40,918 nt of DNA from Pontiellaceae bacterium (GTDB lineage Bacteria; Verrucomicrobiota; Kiritimatiellia; Kiritimatiellales; Tichowtungiaceae): assembly GCA_029939835.1 (NCBI GenBank), contig JAOZSE010000003.1, positions 1 to 40,918 on the forward strand, given 5' to 3'. Positions 15,967 to 24,700 of the stretch are shown here, piece after piece. How positions within the stretch are numbered: position 1 is the stretch's first letter; each line of letters opens with the position of its first letter. The notes under the pieces are model-generated. The model made no database searches. It saw only the letters and a program-made list of their open reading frames with translations, and was not told the DNA's origin. Made by a program: the position numbers and the translations under genes.

Positions 15967-17175
15967 ATGAGCGAAAAATTGTTTGATCCTATAGAAGAGG
16001 TTTTCGATGCACTCCGGCGCGGGGAAATGATCCTGGTGTCGGACGACGAAGATCGCGAAAACGAAGGCGATGTGATCTGCGCGGCGGAGTTCTGTACGCC
16101 GGAGCAGATTAATTTTATGGCCACCCACGCCCGCGGCCTCATCTGCGTGGCTCTGGAGGAATCCCGTCTCTCGCACCTGGGGCTGGCCCGCATGGTGCCG
16201 GAGCACCTTGGCGATAAATTCAGGACAGCTTTCATGGAATCGGTGGATGCGCGCGATGGCATTACCACCGGCATCAGCGCGGCAGACCGCGCACTGACGG
16301 TGAAGGTGCTGATGGACGATGCCTCTACACCGGACGATCTGGTGACGCCGGGGCATCTTTTTCCGCTGATGGCGGTTGATGGTGGCGTGCTCAAGCGCGC
16401 GGGCCATACCGAGGCGGCGGTGGATCTGACCCGCGCGGCGGGCCTTAAGCCCGGCGGTGTGATTTGCGAAGTGATGCGCGACGACGGCGAAATGGCGCGC
16501 TTGCCGGAGCTGACTCAGTTTGCAAAGAAACACGGACTCAAAATAACGTCGGTGGCCGACATTGCGCGTTACCGTTACGTCAACGAAGGCCTGATCCGTA
16601 TGGAGCGGCAGGTGAAGATGCCGACGGATCAGGGCGACTTCAAACTGCGCATCTACAGCTCGTTCGTGGACGACAAGGATCACCTTGCGCTGTTTATGGG
16701 CGAACCGACGCCGGAAAAACCGTATCCGCTCGTGCGTGTGCACAGCGAGTGCCTGACTGGTGATGTCTTCGGTTCACAGCGTTGCGACTGCGGCCTGCAG
16801 CTCCGGCATGCAATGAAGATGATCAGCGAATACGGCTACGGTGCGATCGTCTACATGCGGCAGGAAGGGCGCGGTATCGGGCTGACCAAAAAAATTCATG
16901 CCTACGAACTGCAGGATCAGGGACTCGATACCGTCGAGGCCAATGTCGAGCTCGGCTTTGCGCCAGACCTGCGCGACTATGGCATTGGCGCACAGATTCT
17001 TGAAGACCTCGAGATGACGAAAATCCGGTTGCTTACCAACAATCCGGCAAAAATTGAAGGCCTTGATAAATACGGCATTGAGATTGTCGAACGCGCATCG
17101 ATTGTGCTTCCCTCGACACCGCATAATGAGCGCTACCTGAACACCAAGCGCGAGAAGATGAAGCATATGCTTTAG
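15967..17175 (+). CDS. ribBA: Bifunctional DHBP synthase / GTP cyclohydrolase II
   Basis: RibBA supplies both precursors of riboflavin. The N-terminal RibB half (about 1-200) makes 3,4-dihydroxy-2-butanone 4-phosphate from ribulose 5-phosphate; it has DDEDRENEGD, THARGLICVA and TPGHLFPL. The C-terminal RibA half (about 205-402) opens GTP; it has SECLTGDVFGSQRCDCG, with the three zinc Cys, and RQEGRGIGL. The length of 402 is normal for the fusion. It is the first gene behind the FMN riboswitch and is followed after 27 bases by ribH. Confidence 0.97.
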   Translation: MSEKLFDPIEEVFDALRRGEMILVSDDEDRENEGDVICAAEFCTPEQINFMATHARGLICVALEESRLSHLGLARMVPEHLGDKFRTAFMESVDARDGITTGISAADRALTVKVLMDDASTPDDLVTPGHLFPLMAVDGGVLKRAGHTEAAVDLTRAAGLKPGGVICEVMRDDGEMARLPELTQFAKKHGLKITSVADIARYRYVNEGLIRMERQVKMPTDQGDFKLRIYSSFVDDKDHLALFMGEPTPEKPYPLVRVHSECLTGDVFGSQRCDCGLQLRHAMKMISEYGYGAIVYMRQEGRGIGLTKKIHAYELQDQGLDTVEANVELGFAPDLRDYGIGAQILEDLEMTKIRLLTNNPAKIEGLDKYGIEIVERASIVLPSTPHNERYLNTKREKMKHML

Positions 17176-17202
17176 GGAATGGAATTTTGGAGTAATGGAT
17201 TG

Positions 17203-17682
17203 ATGGGTAAGAATTTTTCAAAAGCAGGTCGGTTGGATGCGAACGGACTGCGGTTTGCAATTGTGGTTAGTCGCTTCAACGAGGAGCTGACCGAGCAGCT
17301 GGAGGCCGATGCGCGCGAGTGTCTGGAAGAAAACGGTGCGAAGGCCATTGCAACGTGTCAGGTGCCGGGCGCGTACGAAATTCCGGTGGTGGTCAATGAG
17401 CTGGCGAAGAGCGGAAAGTATGATGCACTGATCGCACTGGGTGTGGTCGTGGAGGGCGAAACGCCGCACGCGCAGATGATCGGCGATTCAACCGGCATCT
17501 CACTGGTCGATATTGCCCGCGAACACGGTGTTCCGGTGATTAACGAAATTGTCGGCACCCGAAACTGGGAGCAGGCGGTGGCGCGCTGCACCCGCAGCCG
17601 GACGAGCCGCGGCTGGTATGCCGCCGAGGCCGCCATTGAAACCGCCAATATTTTGAAAACCATAAAGGAATCTAATGAGTAA
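17203..17682 (+). CDS. ribH: 6,7-dimethyl-8-ribityllumazine synthase
   Basis: RibH joins the RibA/RibD-derived pyrimidine and the four-carbon phosphate to give lumazine, typically in a 60-subunit shell or smaller ring. The 159 residues include RFAIVVSRFNEELT, PGAYEIPVVV, ALGVVVEGETPH (catalytic His in ETPH) and GWYAAEAAIE. The segment PVINEIVGTRNWEQAVARC is more divergent than the usual PVxxGVLT. The ATG at 17203 has GGAG 10 bases upstream; the ATG at 17179, abutting ribBA, has its ribosome site too close. It overlaps nusB by 8 bases. Confidence 0.95.
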   Translation: MGKNFSKAGRLDANGLRFAIVVSRFNEELTEQLEADARECLEENGAKAIATCQVPGAYEIPVVVNELAKSGKYDALIALGVVVEGETPHAQMIGDSTGISLVDIAREHGVPVINEIVGTRNWEQAVARCTRSRTSRGWYAAEAAIETANILKTIKESNE

Positions 17683-18127
17683 AGTGACGGGACGCCGACA
17701 GGCGCGCGAGTGGGCGGTACAGTTTCTGTTCCAGACGGAGTTTAATCCGGATGATCTGGAGCAGGCTCTGGATGATTTCTGGAGCGACGAGGAAAAGAAA
17801 CCGTCGGAGCGCGACCGCGCTTATGTGGACGAAGTGGTGCACGGAGTAATTGAAAAACGCCGCGAAATTGACCGGACGCTTTCGAAGTACACGAAGAACT
17901 GGGATGTGGATCGCCTCGGTGTGCTCGACCGTACGGTGATGCGTGTGGCGGTTTATGAAATGCTTTTCCGCGGCGACATTCCGCCGGTGGTTTCGATCAA
18001 CGAAGCGGTGGAGATTGCCAAAGCCTACAGCGGCAAGGCGTCCGGACGGTTTGTAAACGGCGTGCTCGACCGGATTCAGAAGGAACTCGACCGTCCGGCG
18101 CGAACCGTCGAAACAGACAATGACTGA
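17675..18127 (+). CDS. nusB: Transcription antitermination factor NusB
   Basis: A 150-residue all-helical RNA-binding protein that, with S10/NusE, binds boxA RNA in rRNA antitermination. It has RRQAREWAVQFLFQTEFN at the N-terminus and DRTVMRVAVYEMLF, PPVVSINEAVEIAKAYS and RFVNGVLDRI in the C-terminal half, all typical. The location after ribH is common in many bacteria. Overlaps with both ribH (8 bases) and ribD (8 bases) place it firmly in the riboswitch-controlled operon. Confidence 0.96.
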   Translation: MSKVTGRRQAREWAVQFLFQTEFNPDDLEQALDDFWSDEEKKPSERDRAYVDEVVHGVIEKRREIDRTLSKYTKNWDVDRLGVLDRTVMRVAVYEMLFRGDIPPVVSINEAVEIAKAYSGKASGRFVNGVLDRIQKELDRPARTVETDND

Positions 18128-19133
18128 TCATGAACCATTTATGAAGCGCGCACTCGAACTTGCGCGGCGCGGGGAGGGGCTCACGCGGCCCAATCCGCCG
18201 GTCGGCGCGGTGCTGGTCAAGAACGGGAAAATCATTTCCGAAGGGTTTCACAAAAAAGCGGGCGGCCCGCACGCCGAAGTGAACTGCCTTCGGCAGGTCA
18301 AAGGTCTAACGGCTAAAAGTCTAAAGCCGGCTACTCTCTACATCACTTTAGAACCTTGCTCAACGGAGGGTAGAACCCCGCCGTGCACGGATCTGATTCT
18401 GGAGCGTGGAATTCGTCGCGTGGTGGTCGGTGCGCGCGACCCCAATCCCGCGCATGCGGGGCGTGGTTTGCGTCAATTGCGTCGCGCGGGCGTCGAGGGG
18501 ATCACCGGGGTTTGCCGTAAGGAAGCCGAAGCGCTGATTGCCCCGTTTTCCAAATTTATCCTGACCGGCCTGCCGTATTTGACGCTCAAGCTCGGTATGA
18601 CGCTTGACGGACGGATTGCCGATGCACCCGGAAAATCGAAATGGATAACCGGTCCGCAGGCGCGCGCAAAGGTGCAGGAGCTGCGTCGTGCTGCTGATGC
18701 GGTGATGGTCGGTGCAAAAACGGTGCTCGCTGACAATCCGTCGCTTCTGCCGCGTCCGGCAAAAGGCCGCGAGCCGTGGCGGGTGATTGTCGGAACGAGC
18801 GTCCCGAAAAATTCCAATGTACTGACCGATGAAGCGTCGGAACGGACGCTGGTGATGAACGACCCGCTGAAGAAAATTATGCGTGACCTTGGAAAACGCG
18901 GCATACTGCATGTGCTGTGCGAGGGGGGCGGCGAGATGGCCGGGTCGCTGGTACGCGCGGGGCTGGTGGATGAATTTGCAATTTTTATGGCGCCGTCCCT
19001 TTTGGGCGGCGAAGGAGTGCCCGCTTTCGGAAAAGCGGGGTGGACTTTAAAGGAAATGCCGCTTTTACGTTTCCAGACCTTGGAAAAATACGGCGAAGAT
19101 GTTTTGATTCGGGCACTGCCGGTAAAGGAGTAA
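18120..19133 (+). CDS. ribD: Riboflavin biosynthesis deaminase/reductase
   Basis: RibD deaminates and then reduces the pyrimidine intermediate. The N-terminal deaminase (about 1-140) has the zinc site GGPHAEVNCL and LEPCSTEGRTPPCTDLI. The C-terminal reductase (about 148-335) has LTLKLGMTLDGRIA, KWITGPQAR, AVMVGAKTVLADNP, LCEGGGEMAGSLV and APSLLGGEGVPAFG. At 337 residues it is slightly short (typically about 360) but both domains are complete. A TTTCCA/TGGAAA palindrome at 19070-19086 encodes FQTLEK near its end. Confidence 0.96.
   Translation: MTDHEPFMKRALELARRGEGLTRPNPPVGAVLVKNGKIISEGFHKKAGGPHAEVNCLRQVKGLTAKSLKPATLYITLEPCSTEGRTPPCTDLILERGIRRVVVGARDPNPAHAGRGLRQLRRAGVEGITGVCRKEAEALIAPFSKFILTGLPYLTLKLGMTLDGRIADAPGKSKWITGPQARAKVQELRRAADAVMVGAKTVLADNPSLLPRPAKGREPWRVIVGTSVPKNSNVLTDEASERTLVMNDPLKKIMRDLGKRGILHVLCEGGGEMAGSLVRAGLVDEFAIFMAPSLLGGEGVPAFGKAGWTLKEMPLLRFQTLEKYGEDVLIRALPVKE
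19070..19086. repeat. TTCCA/TGGAA palindrome inside ribD
   Basis: TTTCCA, GACCT, TGGAAA. It shares arms and reading frame (FQTLE) with the copies at 6-22 and 2791-2809. Confidence 0.5.
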
Positions 19134-19137
19134 GAGG

Positions 19138-19764
19138 ATGTTTACAGGAATTGTACGTTTGGGCCGTGTGGTTTCGATTGAAATGCAGGGGGCTTCAGGT
19201 CGGATTGCGGTTGTGCCGGATCGTCCGTTTGATTCGCCGGTCAATCTTGGTGACAGCATTGCCGTGAACGGTGCCTGCCTGACTGTGGCGGAGATGGACG
19301 GCGAAAACCTGATGTTTGATGTTCTCACGGAAACGTTTGATAAAACCAATTTGGGAGAAAAGGGCGAGGGTTCGGTTGTGAATCTGGAACGCGCACTGGC
19401 GCTGGGCGACACGCTCGGCGGCCACATTGTGACCGGCCATGTGGACGGGGTCGGAACGGTGCGGCGGATTGATCCGGTTGACCGCGACTGGAAGTTTGAG
19501 ATAGAGTGCTCGCGGGAGATGCTCATGCTGATGGTGTATAAAGGTTCGGTTGCGCTGGACGGCATTTCATTGACGGTTGCGGAGCTGAAGGACGACGGGT
19601 TTACAGTGCACATTATTCCGCACACTATGGAAGAGACCGATATGTCTGAATTTAAGCCCGGCACTAAAGTGAATCTGGAGGCCGATATTCTGGGCAAACA
19701 TGTTCAGCGAATCTTGGAATTCGGCGGCGGACAGGATTACCGCCTCAATTTCGAGAAAATTTAG
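19138..19764 (+). CDS. ribE: Riboflavin synthase alpha subunit
   Basis: It dismutates two lumazine molecules to riboflavin, the last step of the pathway. The 208 residues contain two lumazine-binding beta-barrel repeats: MFTGIVRLGRV with VNGACLTV (about 1-95) and GHIVTGHVDGVG with LDGISLTVAEL (about 96-195). The C-terminus EFKPGTKVNLEADILGKHVQR is typical. It starts 4 bases after the ribD stop, and with it the operon contains every committed riboflavin step. Confidence 0.96.
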   Translation: MFTGIVRLGRVVSIEMQGASGRIAVVPDRPFDSPVNLGDSIAVNGACLTVAEMDGENLMFDVLTETFDKTNLGEKGEGSVVNLERALALGDTLGGHIVTGHVDGVGTVRRIDPVDRDWKFEIECSREMLMLMVYKGSVALDGISLTVAELKDDGFTVHIIPHTMEETDMSEFKPGTKVNLEADILGKHVQRILEFGGGQDYRLNFEKI

Positions 19765-19775
19765 CAGGGGAGGGC

Positions 19776-20159
19776 ATGATGAAGCGGATATTGATTGTGG
19801 ATGACCAGCAGGCGATCTGCACGATGGTGCGGGCCATGTTCGAGGACAACGACGACTACCGTTTCGCTGAGGCTCACGACGGGGTTGAGGCGCAGGCGCT
19901 GGTAGACAAGGAGTCTTTTGATCTGGTGATTACTGACGTGATCATGCCCGACTGCGACGGGATTGAGCTGATCATGACGCTCTTCCGCAAGCACCCCGAT
20001 CTGAAAATAATTGTCATTTCCGGCGGCGGCCGGGTACGGGCGGAGCACTACCTTAATCTGGCGGAAAAACTGGGGGCCACCTGCGTCTTTGAAAAACCGC
20101 TTGATCCTGTCAAATTCCGGAAAACCGTCGAAGAACTGCTCAACGAACCATCTGCTTAG
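19776..20159 (+). CDS. Single-domain response regulator receiver
   Basis: The 127 residues are a CheY-like receiver with no output domain. The acidic pair is in ILIVDDQQ, the phospho-accepting Asp is in LVITDVIMPDCDG, the switch Ser in IVISGGG and the conserved Lys in CVFEKPLDP. A strong AGGGGAGGG ribosome site precedes the tandem ATGs at 19776/19779. It lies 11 bases after ribE and 8 bases before pyrE, so it is probably co-transcribed with metabolic genes. No complete kinase is nearby; the large PAS protein at 21717 lacks a phosphorylatable His. Its partner is unknown. Confidence 0.92.
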   Translation: MMKRILIVDDQQAICTMVRAMFEDNDDYRFAEAHDGVEAQALVDKESFDLVITDVIMPDCDGIELIMTLFRKHPDLKIIVISGGGRVRAEHYLNLAEKLGATCVFEKPLDPVKFRKTVEELLNEPSA

Positions 20160-20167
20160 GAATGGAC

Positions 20168-20743
20168 ATGAACGAAACCGATTTGCTGAAACTTTTTGAA
20201 AAAACAAACGCTTTGCTGAACGGCCATTTTGAACTGCGATCCGGCCTCCATTCCGACCGCTTTTTCCAGTGCGCACTACTGCTGCAGTACCCCCGCATCG
20301 CCGCGCAGGTCTGCGAGGCGCTGGTTCAGAAAATCCATACGACGCTCGGCAAGCTGGAGATCGACACCGTCATTGCCCCGGCGCTCGGCGGTATCTCCGT
20401 CGGCCATGAAGTAGCGCGTACGCTTGGAACCCGTTTTATTTTTGCGGAAAAAGATGCGGACGGCGCGCTGATGATGCGACGGTTCAAGATTGAAAAGGGC
20501 GAGCGGTTTCTGGTGGCCGAAGACGTGATTACCCGCGGCGGGCGCGTGCAGGAAACCATTGATATTGTTGAAGCTCACGGCGGCGCGGTGCAGGCGCTTG
20601 GTGTGCTCGTCAATCGCAGTGGCGGCAAAGCAGAATTTGACTATCCGCTGGTCAGTCTTCTCGACATCGAACCGGTCACCTGGGAGCCTGCGGAGTGCCC
20701 GCTGTGCAAAAAAGGCGAACCGCTGGTACACCCCGGAAGTTAG
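20168..20743 (+). CDS. pyrE: Orotate phosphoribosyltransferase
   Basis: PyrE adds PRPP to orotate in UMP synthesis. The 191 residues include FELRSGLHSDRFFQCA, the substrate loop around FAEKDADGALMMRRF, and the PRPP-binding motif FLVAEDVITRGG. The C-terminus CPLCKKGEPLVHPGS is a Cys-containing tail typical of the longer bacterial form. The ATG at 20168 has AGGA 6 bases upstream; the ATG at 20162 is too close to it. It follows the receiver gene by 8 bases and precedes the zinc-ribbon gene by 86. Confidence 0.94.
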   Translation: MNETDLLKLFEKTNALLNGHFELRSGLHSDRFFQCALLLQYPRIAAQVCEALVQKIHTTLGKLEIDTVIAPALGGISVGHEVARTLGTRFIFAEKDADGALMMRRFKIEKGERFLVAEDVITRGGRVQETIDIVEAHGGAVQALGVLVNRSGGKAEFDYPLVSLLDIEPVTWEPAECPLCKKGEPLVHPGS

Positions 20744-20829
20744 GCCGCATTTTCGATTGTCGAATCGAATTTGCCGCCGTATGCTCCACGCTCAATTTTG
20801 TTCTGTTGGGTCAACGGGAGATCGGTATT

Positions 20830-21531
20830 ATGGCGCATCCGCTTGAGGCACTTCTGGTATTGCAGGAAAAAGACCGGAAAATCGCAAAACTCCAGCGCGA
20901 AATCCGCGACATTCCCGCTCGCAAGGCCGACATCGAAAAACAGCTCGAAGGCGCCAAAACCCGGCTGGAAGCCTCCCGCGAAGAGCTGAAGCAGATCACA
21001 TCCGACCTCAAACAGCTGGAAGTTGAGGATGGGGCCCATCGCGAGCAGATCGTCAAATACCGCCAGCAGCAGATGGAAGCCAAAACCAACGAGCAGTATC
21101 GTGCTTTTCTCCACGAAATTGCCGGTGAGGAAAAATCCATTTCCGACCTCGAAGACCGCGAAATCGAACTGATGGAGCAGACCGAAATCTCCAAGAAAGC
21201 CATTGCCGAGCGTGAGGCTGAGCTCAACGAAGAAGCGGGCGGCGTGGCCGAGGAGCAGGAGATGCTGGAAGAGCGTCTCAAAGAGGTGGAAGAGGCTATT
21301 GAGACGCTTGCCACAGAACGTGGACGTCAGGTTTCCACACTGGATGCCTCGCTGGTGACCAAATATGAGCGGCTCTTTGCCAACAAAGGCGACTTTGCGG
21401 TGGTGGAAGTCGAAAAAGGTCATTGCGGCGGCTGCCATATGAAATTGCCGCCGCAGGTGGTCAACGATGCACTCAACCCCGCCAAGCTGGTAATCTGCAA
21501 CTTCTGCGGGCGTATGCTGCTTAATCGGTAA
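20830..21531 (+). CDS. Coiled-coil protein with C4 zinc ribbon (DUF164/CT398 type)
   Basis: The 233 residues form a long antiparallel coiled coil (about 5-175, for example LEALLVLQEKDRKIAKLQREI) ending in a zinc ribbon with CGGCHMKLPPQ and ICNFCGRML (two CxxC pairs). This is the architecture of the CT398/HP0958 family, implicated in secretion-system or flagellar assembly and RNA handling in other bacteria; the role here is not known. The open frame extends upstream to 20695, overlapping pyrE, but the ATG at 20830 has GGGAG at good spacing and matches the family N-terminus. Confidence 0.88.
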   Translation: MAHPLEALLVLQEKDRKIAKLQREIRDIPARKADIEKQLEGAKTRLEASREELKQITSDLKQLEVEDGAHREQIVKYRQQQMEAKTNEQYRAFLHEIAGEEKSISDLEDREIELMEQTEISKKAIAEREAELNEEAGGVAEEQEMLEERLKEVEEAIETLATERGRQVSTLDASLVTKYERLFANKGDFAVVEVEKGHCGGCHMKLPPQVVNDALNPAKLVICNFCGRMLLNR

Positions 21532-21549
21532 TCCGTTTGTCTTCATTTT

Positions 21550-21597
21550 GTAGCCGGCCTCCGCAGGGTCGGTCCGCGCTCTGCGGAGCGCGGCTAC
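21550..21597. repeat. REP/BIME-like double hairpin, family C
   Basis: GTAGCCGGCCTCCGCAGGGTCGG is followed by the rightward half CCGCGCTCTGCGGAGCGCGG plus CTAC. The right half read on the minus strand is GTAG and a perfect CCGCGCTC/GAGCGCGG hairpin. The sister copy is at 38692-38740. Confidence 0.8.
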
Positions 21598-21656
21598 ATT
21601 TTCCCGTTTCCTTGAAGTTTCTTTTTTTCCGGGAAACCCCACTTTCCACCCTCCAT

Positions 21657-21672
21657 TGGCACGTATAGTGCT
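21657..21672 (+). promoter_or_regulatory. Sigma-54 (-24/-12) type promoter
   Basis: TTGGCACGTATAGTGCT (21656-21672) has GG (21658-21659) and GC (21670-21671) exactly 10 bases apart. It matches the consensus TGGCAC-N5-TTGCW except one base. It is 45 bases upstream of the start of the large PAS protein. Confidence 0.7.
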
Positions 21673-21716
21673 TTTCTCAATATTGATAATAACAATCTTT
21701 TGGGGATGGAAAAATT

Positions 21717-24700
21717 ATGGATTTGCTCGGGATCATTTCAAACCTGACACCGCTTCGGATGGCCGCGGTCATTGTGGCGGGTATCACCGGACTTCTTCTG
21801 CTCGTCTCACTCATACTTTTGTTTATCTACCGGACACGGTTCAATAAGGCGCGGGAGCAGTGCCTGACCCTCAGGCCTGAACTGAAGCTCACGCAGGATC
21901 GTTTGGGCGAAACGACGGTTCATCTGGACAATACAACGCGCAAACTTGAGGAGACTCTCTATCGGCAGCAGAGTTTGCAGGATGAAGCCGTCGCGGGCAT
22001 TTTCAGAATGGATCGAGCCGGCGACTTTACCTATATCAATTCAAAGCTGGCTGGATTGTGCGGCATGACCTCCCAGCAGGTTCTGCGCGAAGGGCTGACA
22101 CAGGCCGTTCATCCGGAAGACCGGGAACGGGTGCGCGCGGAGTGGAATGTCCTGAAGGATCGGCAGGAGCCGTTCTGCTCGACGTTTCGTTTTTTGCGAA
22201 CCGACGACAGCGAAGTCACCGTAATCTGCCAAATGTACGCGGTGAAAGGTTCAGACCAAGCCGTTGCGGATTATGTCGGGCTGATCACAGATGTCACGGA
22301 ACTGCACAATGAGTACGCTGTGTTCAGGGACGGTGAGCGGCGTACCAATTCGTTTATCGAGGCGGCGGCAGGCGGTTTTTACCAGTTGATTCCGGACGAG
22401 CCGATTGCGGTGGACGGCGAGCCGAATAAGATCGCGGAGCAGATTTATAAGAGCATGTCGCTCGCATCGTGCAACAGCCCCTTTGCGGAGCTTTACGACC
22501 AACCGGAAAATGAACTGGCCGGAGCGCGGCTGGATGCGCTGCCGGGCGGGTGCGGGCCGTTTACTGATCTGGAAAGCGTGAAGGCCTTCGTTAAGGCGGG
22601 CTTTAAATTTTTGGAAACCGAGACGGTCCGAAAGGATCACCGGGGAAATCATCTGTGCCTTCAGAATCATGCCGTAGGCATCGTGGAGGACGGGCATCTG
22701 GTTGGTATCTGGGGGACGCAGCGCGATTTCAGCCGGCAGAAACGGGAGGCGGAGGCGCTGGACAGCCGGTTGCAGTTCCTCGAAAAAATACTGAACACCT
22801 TGCCGGGGGATGTGCTGGTTAAAGATACAAGGTGCCGCTTTCTTTATGTGAACCCGGGCATGGCCGAACGGACCGGTATTCCGGTGGAAGACTGGATTGG
22901 CAAAACCGTTTTTGAGCTGATGCCGGCCACGCCGCGCGACTTTAATAAAAACAGCATCGAAGTGATGAAGACCGGCGAGATGAGCCGCACGGTCGGGCCT
23001 TATGAAACGCCGGACGGCACGGGCTGGGCGGAAGCGTTCGAGATTCCCCTGGCCGGCAGCGAGGGTTTGATTGAGGGGGCGGTAAGCCTGTCGCTGGAAG
23101 TCACTGACCGCGTGAATGCGGAACTGGCACTTCAGAAATCGGAAGAGCAGTTCCGGAGCCTGATGGAAGGTTGCCCGGACGGGATCATCCTGGCGGATGC
23201 AGAATCGAAGAAGCTGACTTATGCCAACCCGGCGATGTGCGACTTTATCGGCTACACCGCGCCGGAACTGCTGGATATGCGTATCGCCGATATTCATCCT
23301 CCGGGCTCACGGAGGCAGGTCAGCGACGAATTTGCAGATCGGGCGCGCCACGGACAGAAGTTTGAGGAACCTATGGTGTGCCTGCGGAAGGATCGTTCCA
23401 TGGTCTTTGCCGATATCGGCGCGTCCATGGTGTGGATTAACGGCAAGGAACACATCATCGGGGTTTACGGCGATGCCACGGAACGGAAAAAAGCCGAAAC
23501 CGCCCTGAACGAGCAGAACGAACAGTATGCGAACATCGTCCGTCATGCACCGGCGCTTTTCGCCGTGGTTAATTACGGAGGCACGGTTCAATCCATGAAT
23601 GATGCCCTGCTGGAAAAACTCGGCTATGCGGAAGATGAACTGATTGGAATGCCGTATGTATCCACGCTGGTTGCCGAATCAGACCAAAACAAACTGGCTG
23701 ACGCCTTTTCGGCGGTGAGCGGTACGGAAGAGGCGGAGTATGAATACCGGCTTTTGACCAAAGGCGGGGAAGAAATTCTCGTGGAGTCTCACATCAGGCC
23801 GCATTTCGATAAAGACGGCAAACTGGTTTCGTTTTCCATGGTCGCGCTGGACATCACGAAGCGCCGGAAGCTCGAAGAGCAGATGAAAGACTGCTGCGAC
23901 CGGCTTCAGGAACAGCTCGCCCGGCGCACGGCCGATCTCGAAAAACTTGAAGCGGGCCGGCAGGAGGAAGCTGAGCAGTCGCTTCAGCAGGCTGCGGCGG
24001 AACTGGAGGAGCTTTCCCGTAAGCATGAAGAAGAACTCGCGCGGGAAATCCGTAAGCGGAGGGAAATCGAAGAACGGCTGCGGCAGAGCAAAAATGAGCT
24101 GAACCGCTGCAAAGAACAGTTGGATGCCTCGATTGAGCAGCGCACACAGGCGCTCGAAGATGAAATTGCCATGCGGCAGAAACGGGAAGAGCGGCTGCTG
24201 CAGAACGAGTCCGATCTGAACCAGTACCGCACGGAGCTGGAAGCCTCGCTGGAACAGCGCACGCAGGAGCTCGAAAAGCAGGTTGAGGAGCGGAAAGCCT
24301 CCGAGGAAGATCTCAAGGAAATGCGCAAGGAGCTGAAAAACCTCAGCGGCGCCCAGAAGGAACTGCTTGCCGGACAGACGCAGGAGCTCAAGGCGCAGAT
24401 TGCGGAAACCAAAAAAACGGAGGCATATCTGCGGCAGCAGGAAAAAGAACTTCAGCAGAAGCAGGGCGATCTGGAAGCACAGATTAAGCAGCGGACGCAA
24501 GAGCTGTCAGAAGAATCCGCCGACCGCAAGAAAACAGAGGAAGATCTGCAGCGGATGCAGTCGGAACTGCAGGAATTCCGGGAACAGCAGGAGAGCCTGA
24601 TTGCTCGGGAAACCGAAGCGTTGAATGTGGAGATCGGCGAGTATAAAAAAACGGAAGAAGCCCTGCGCCGGAACGAAAGCGTTTTGCGCTCACGCGCCGC

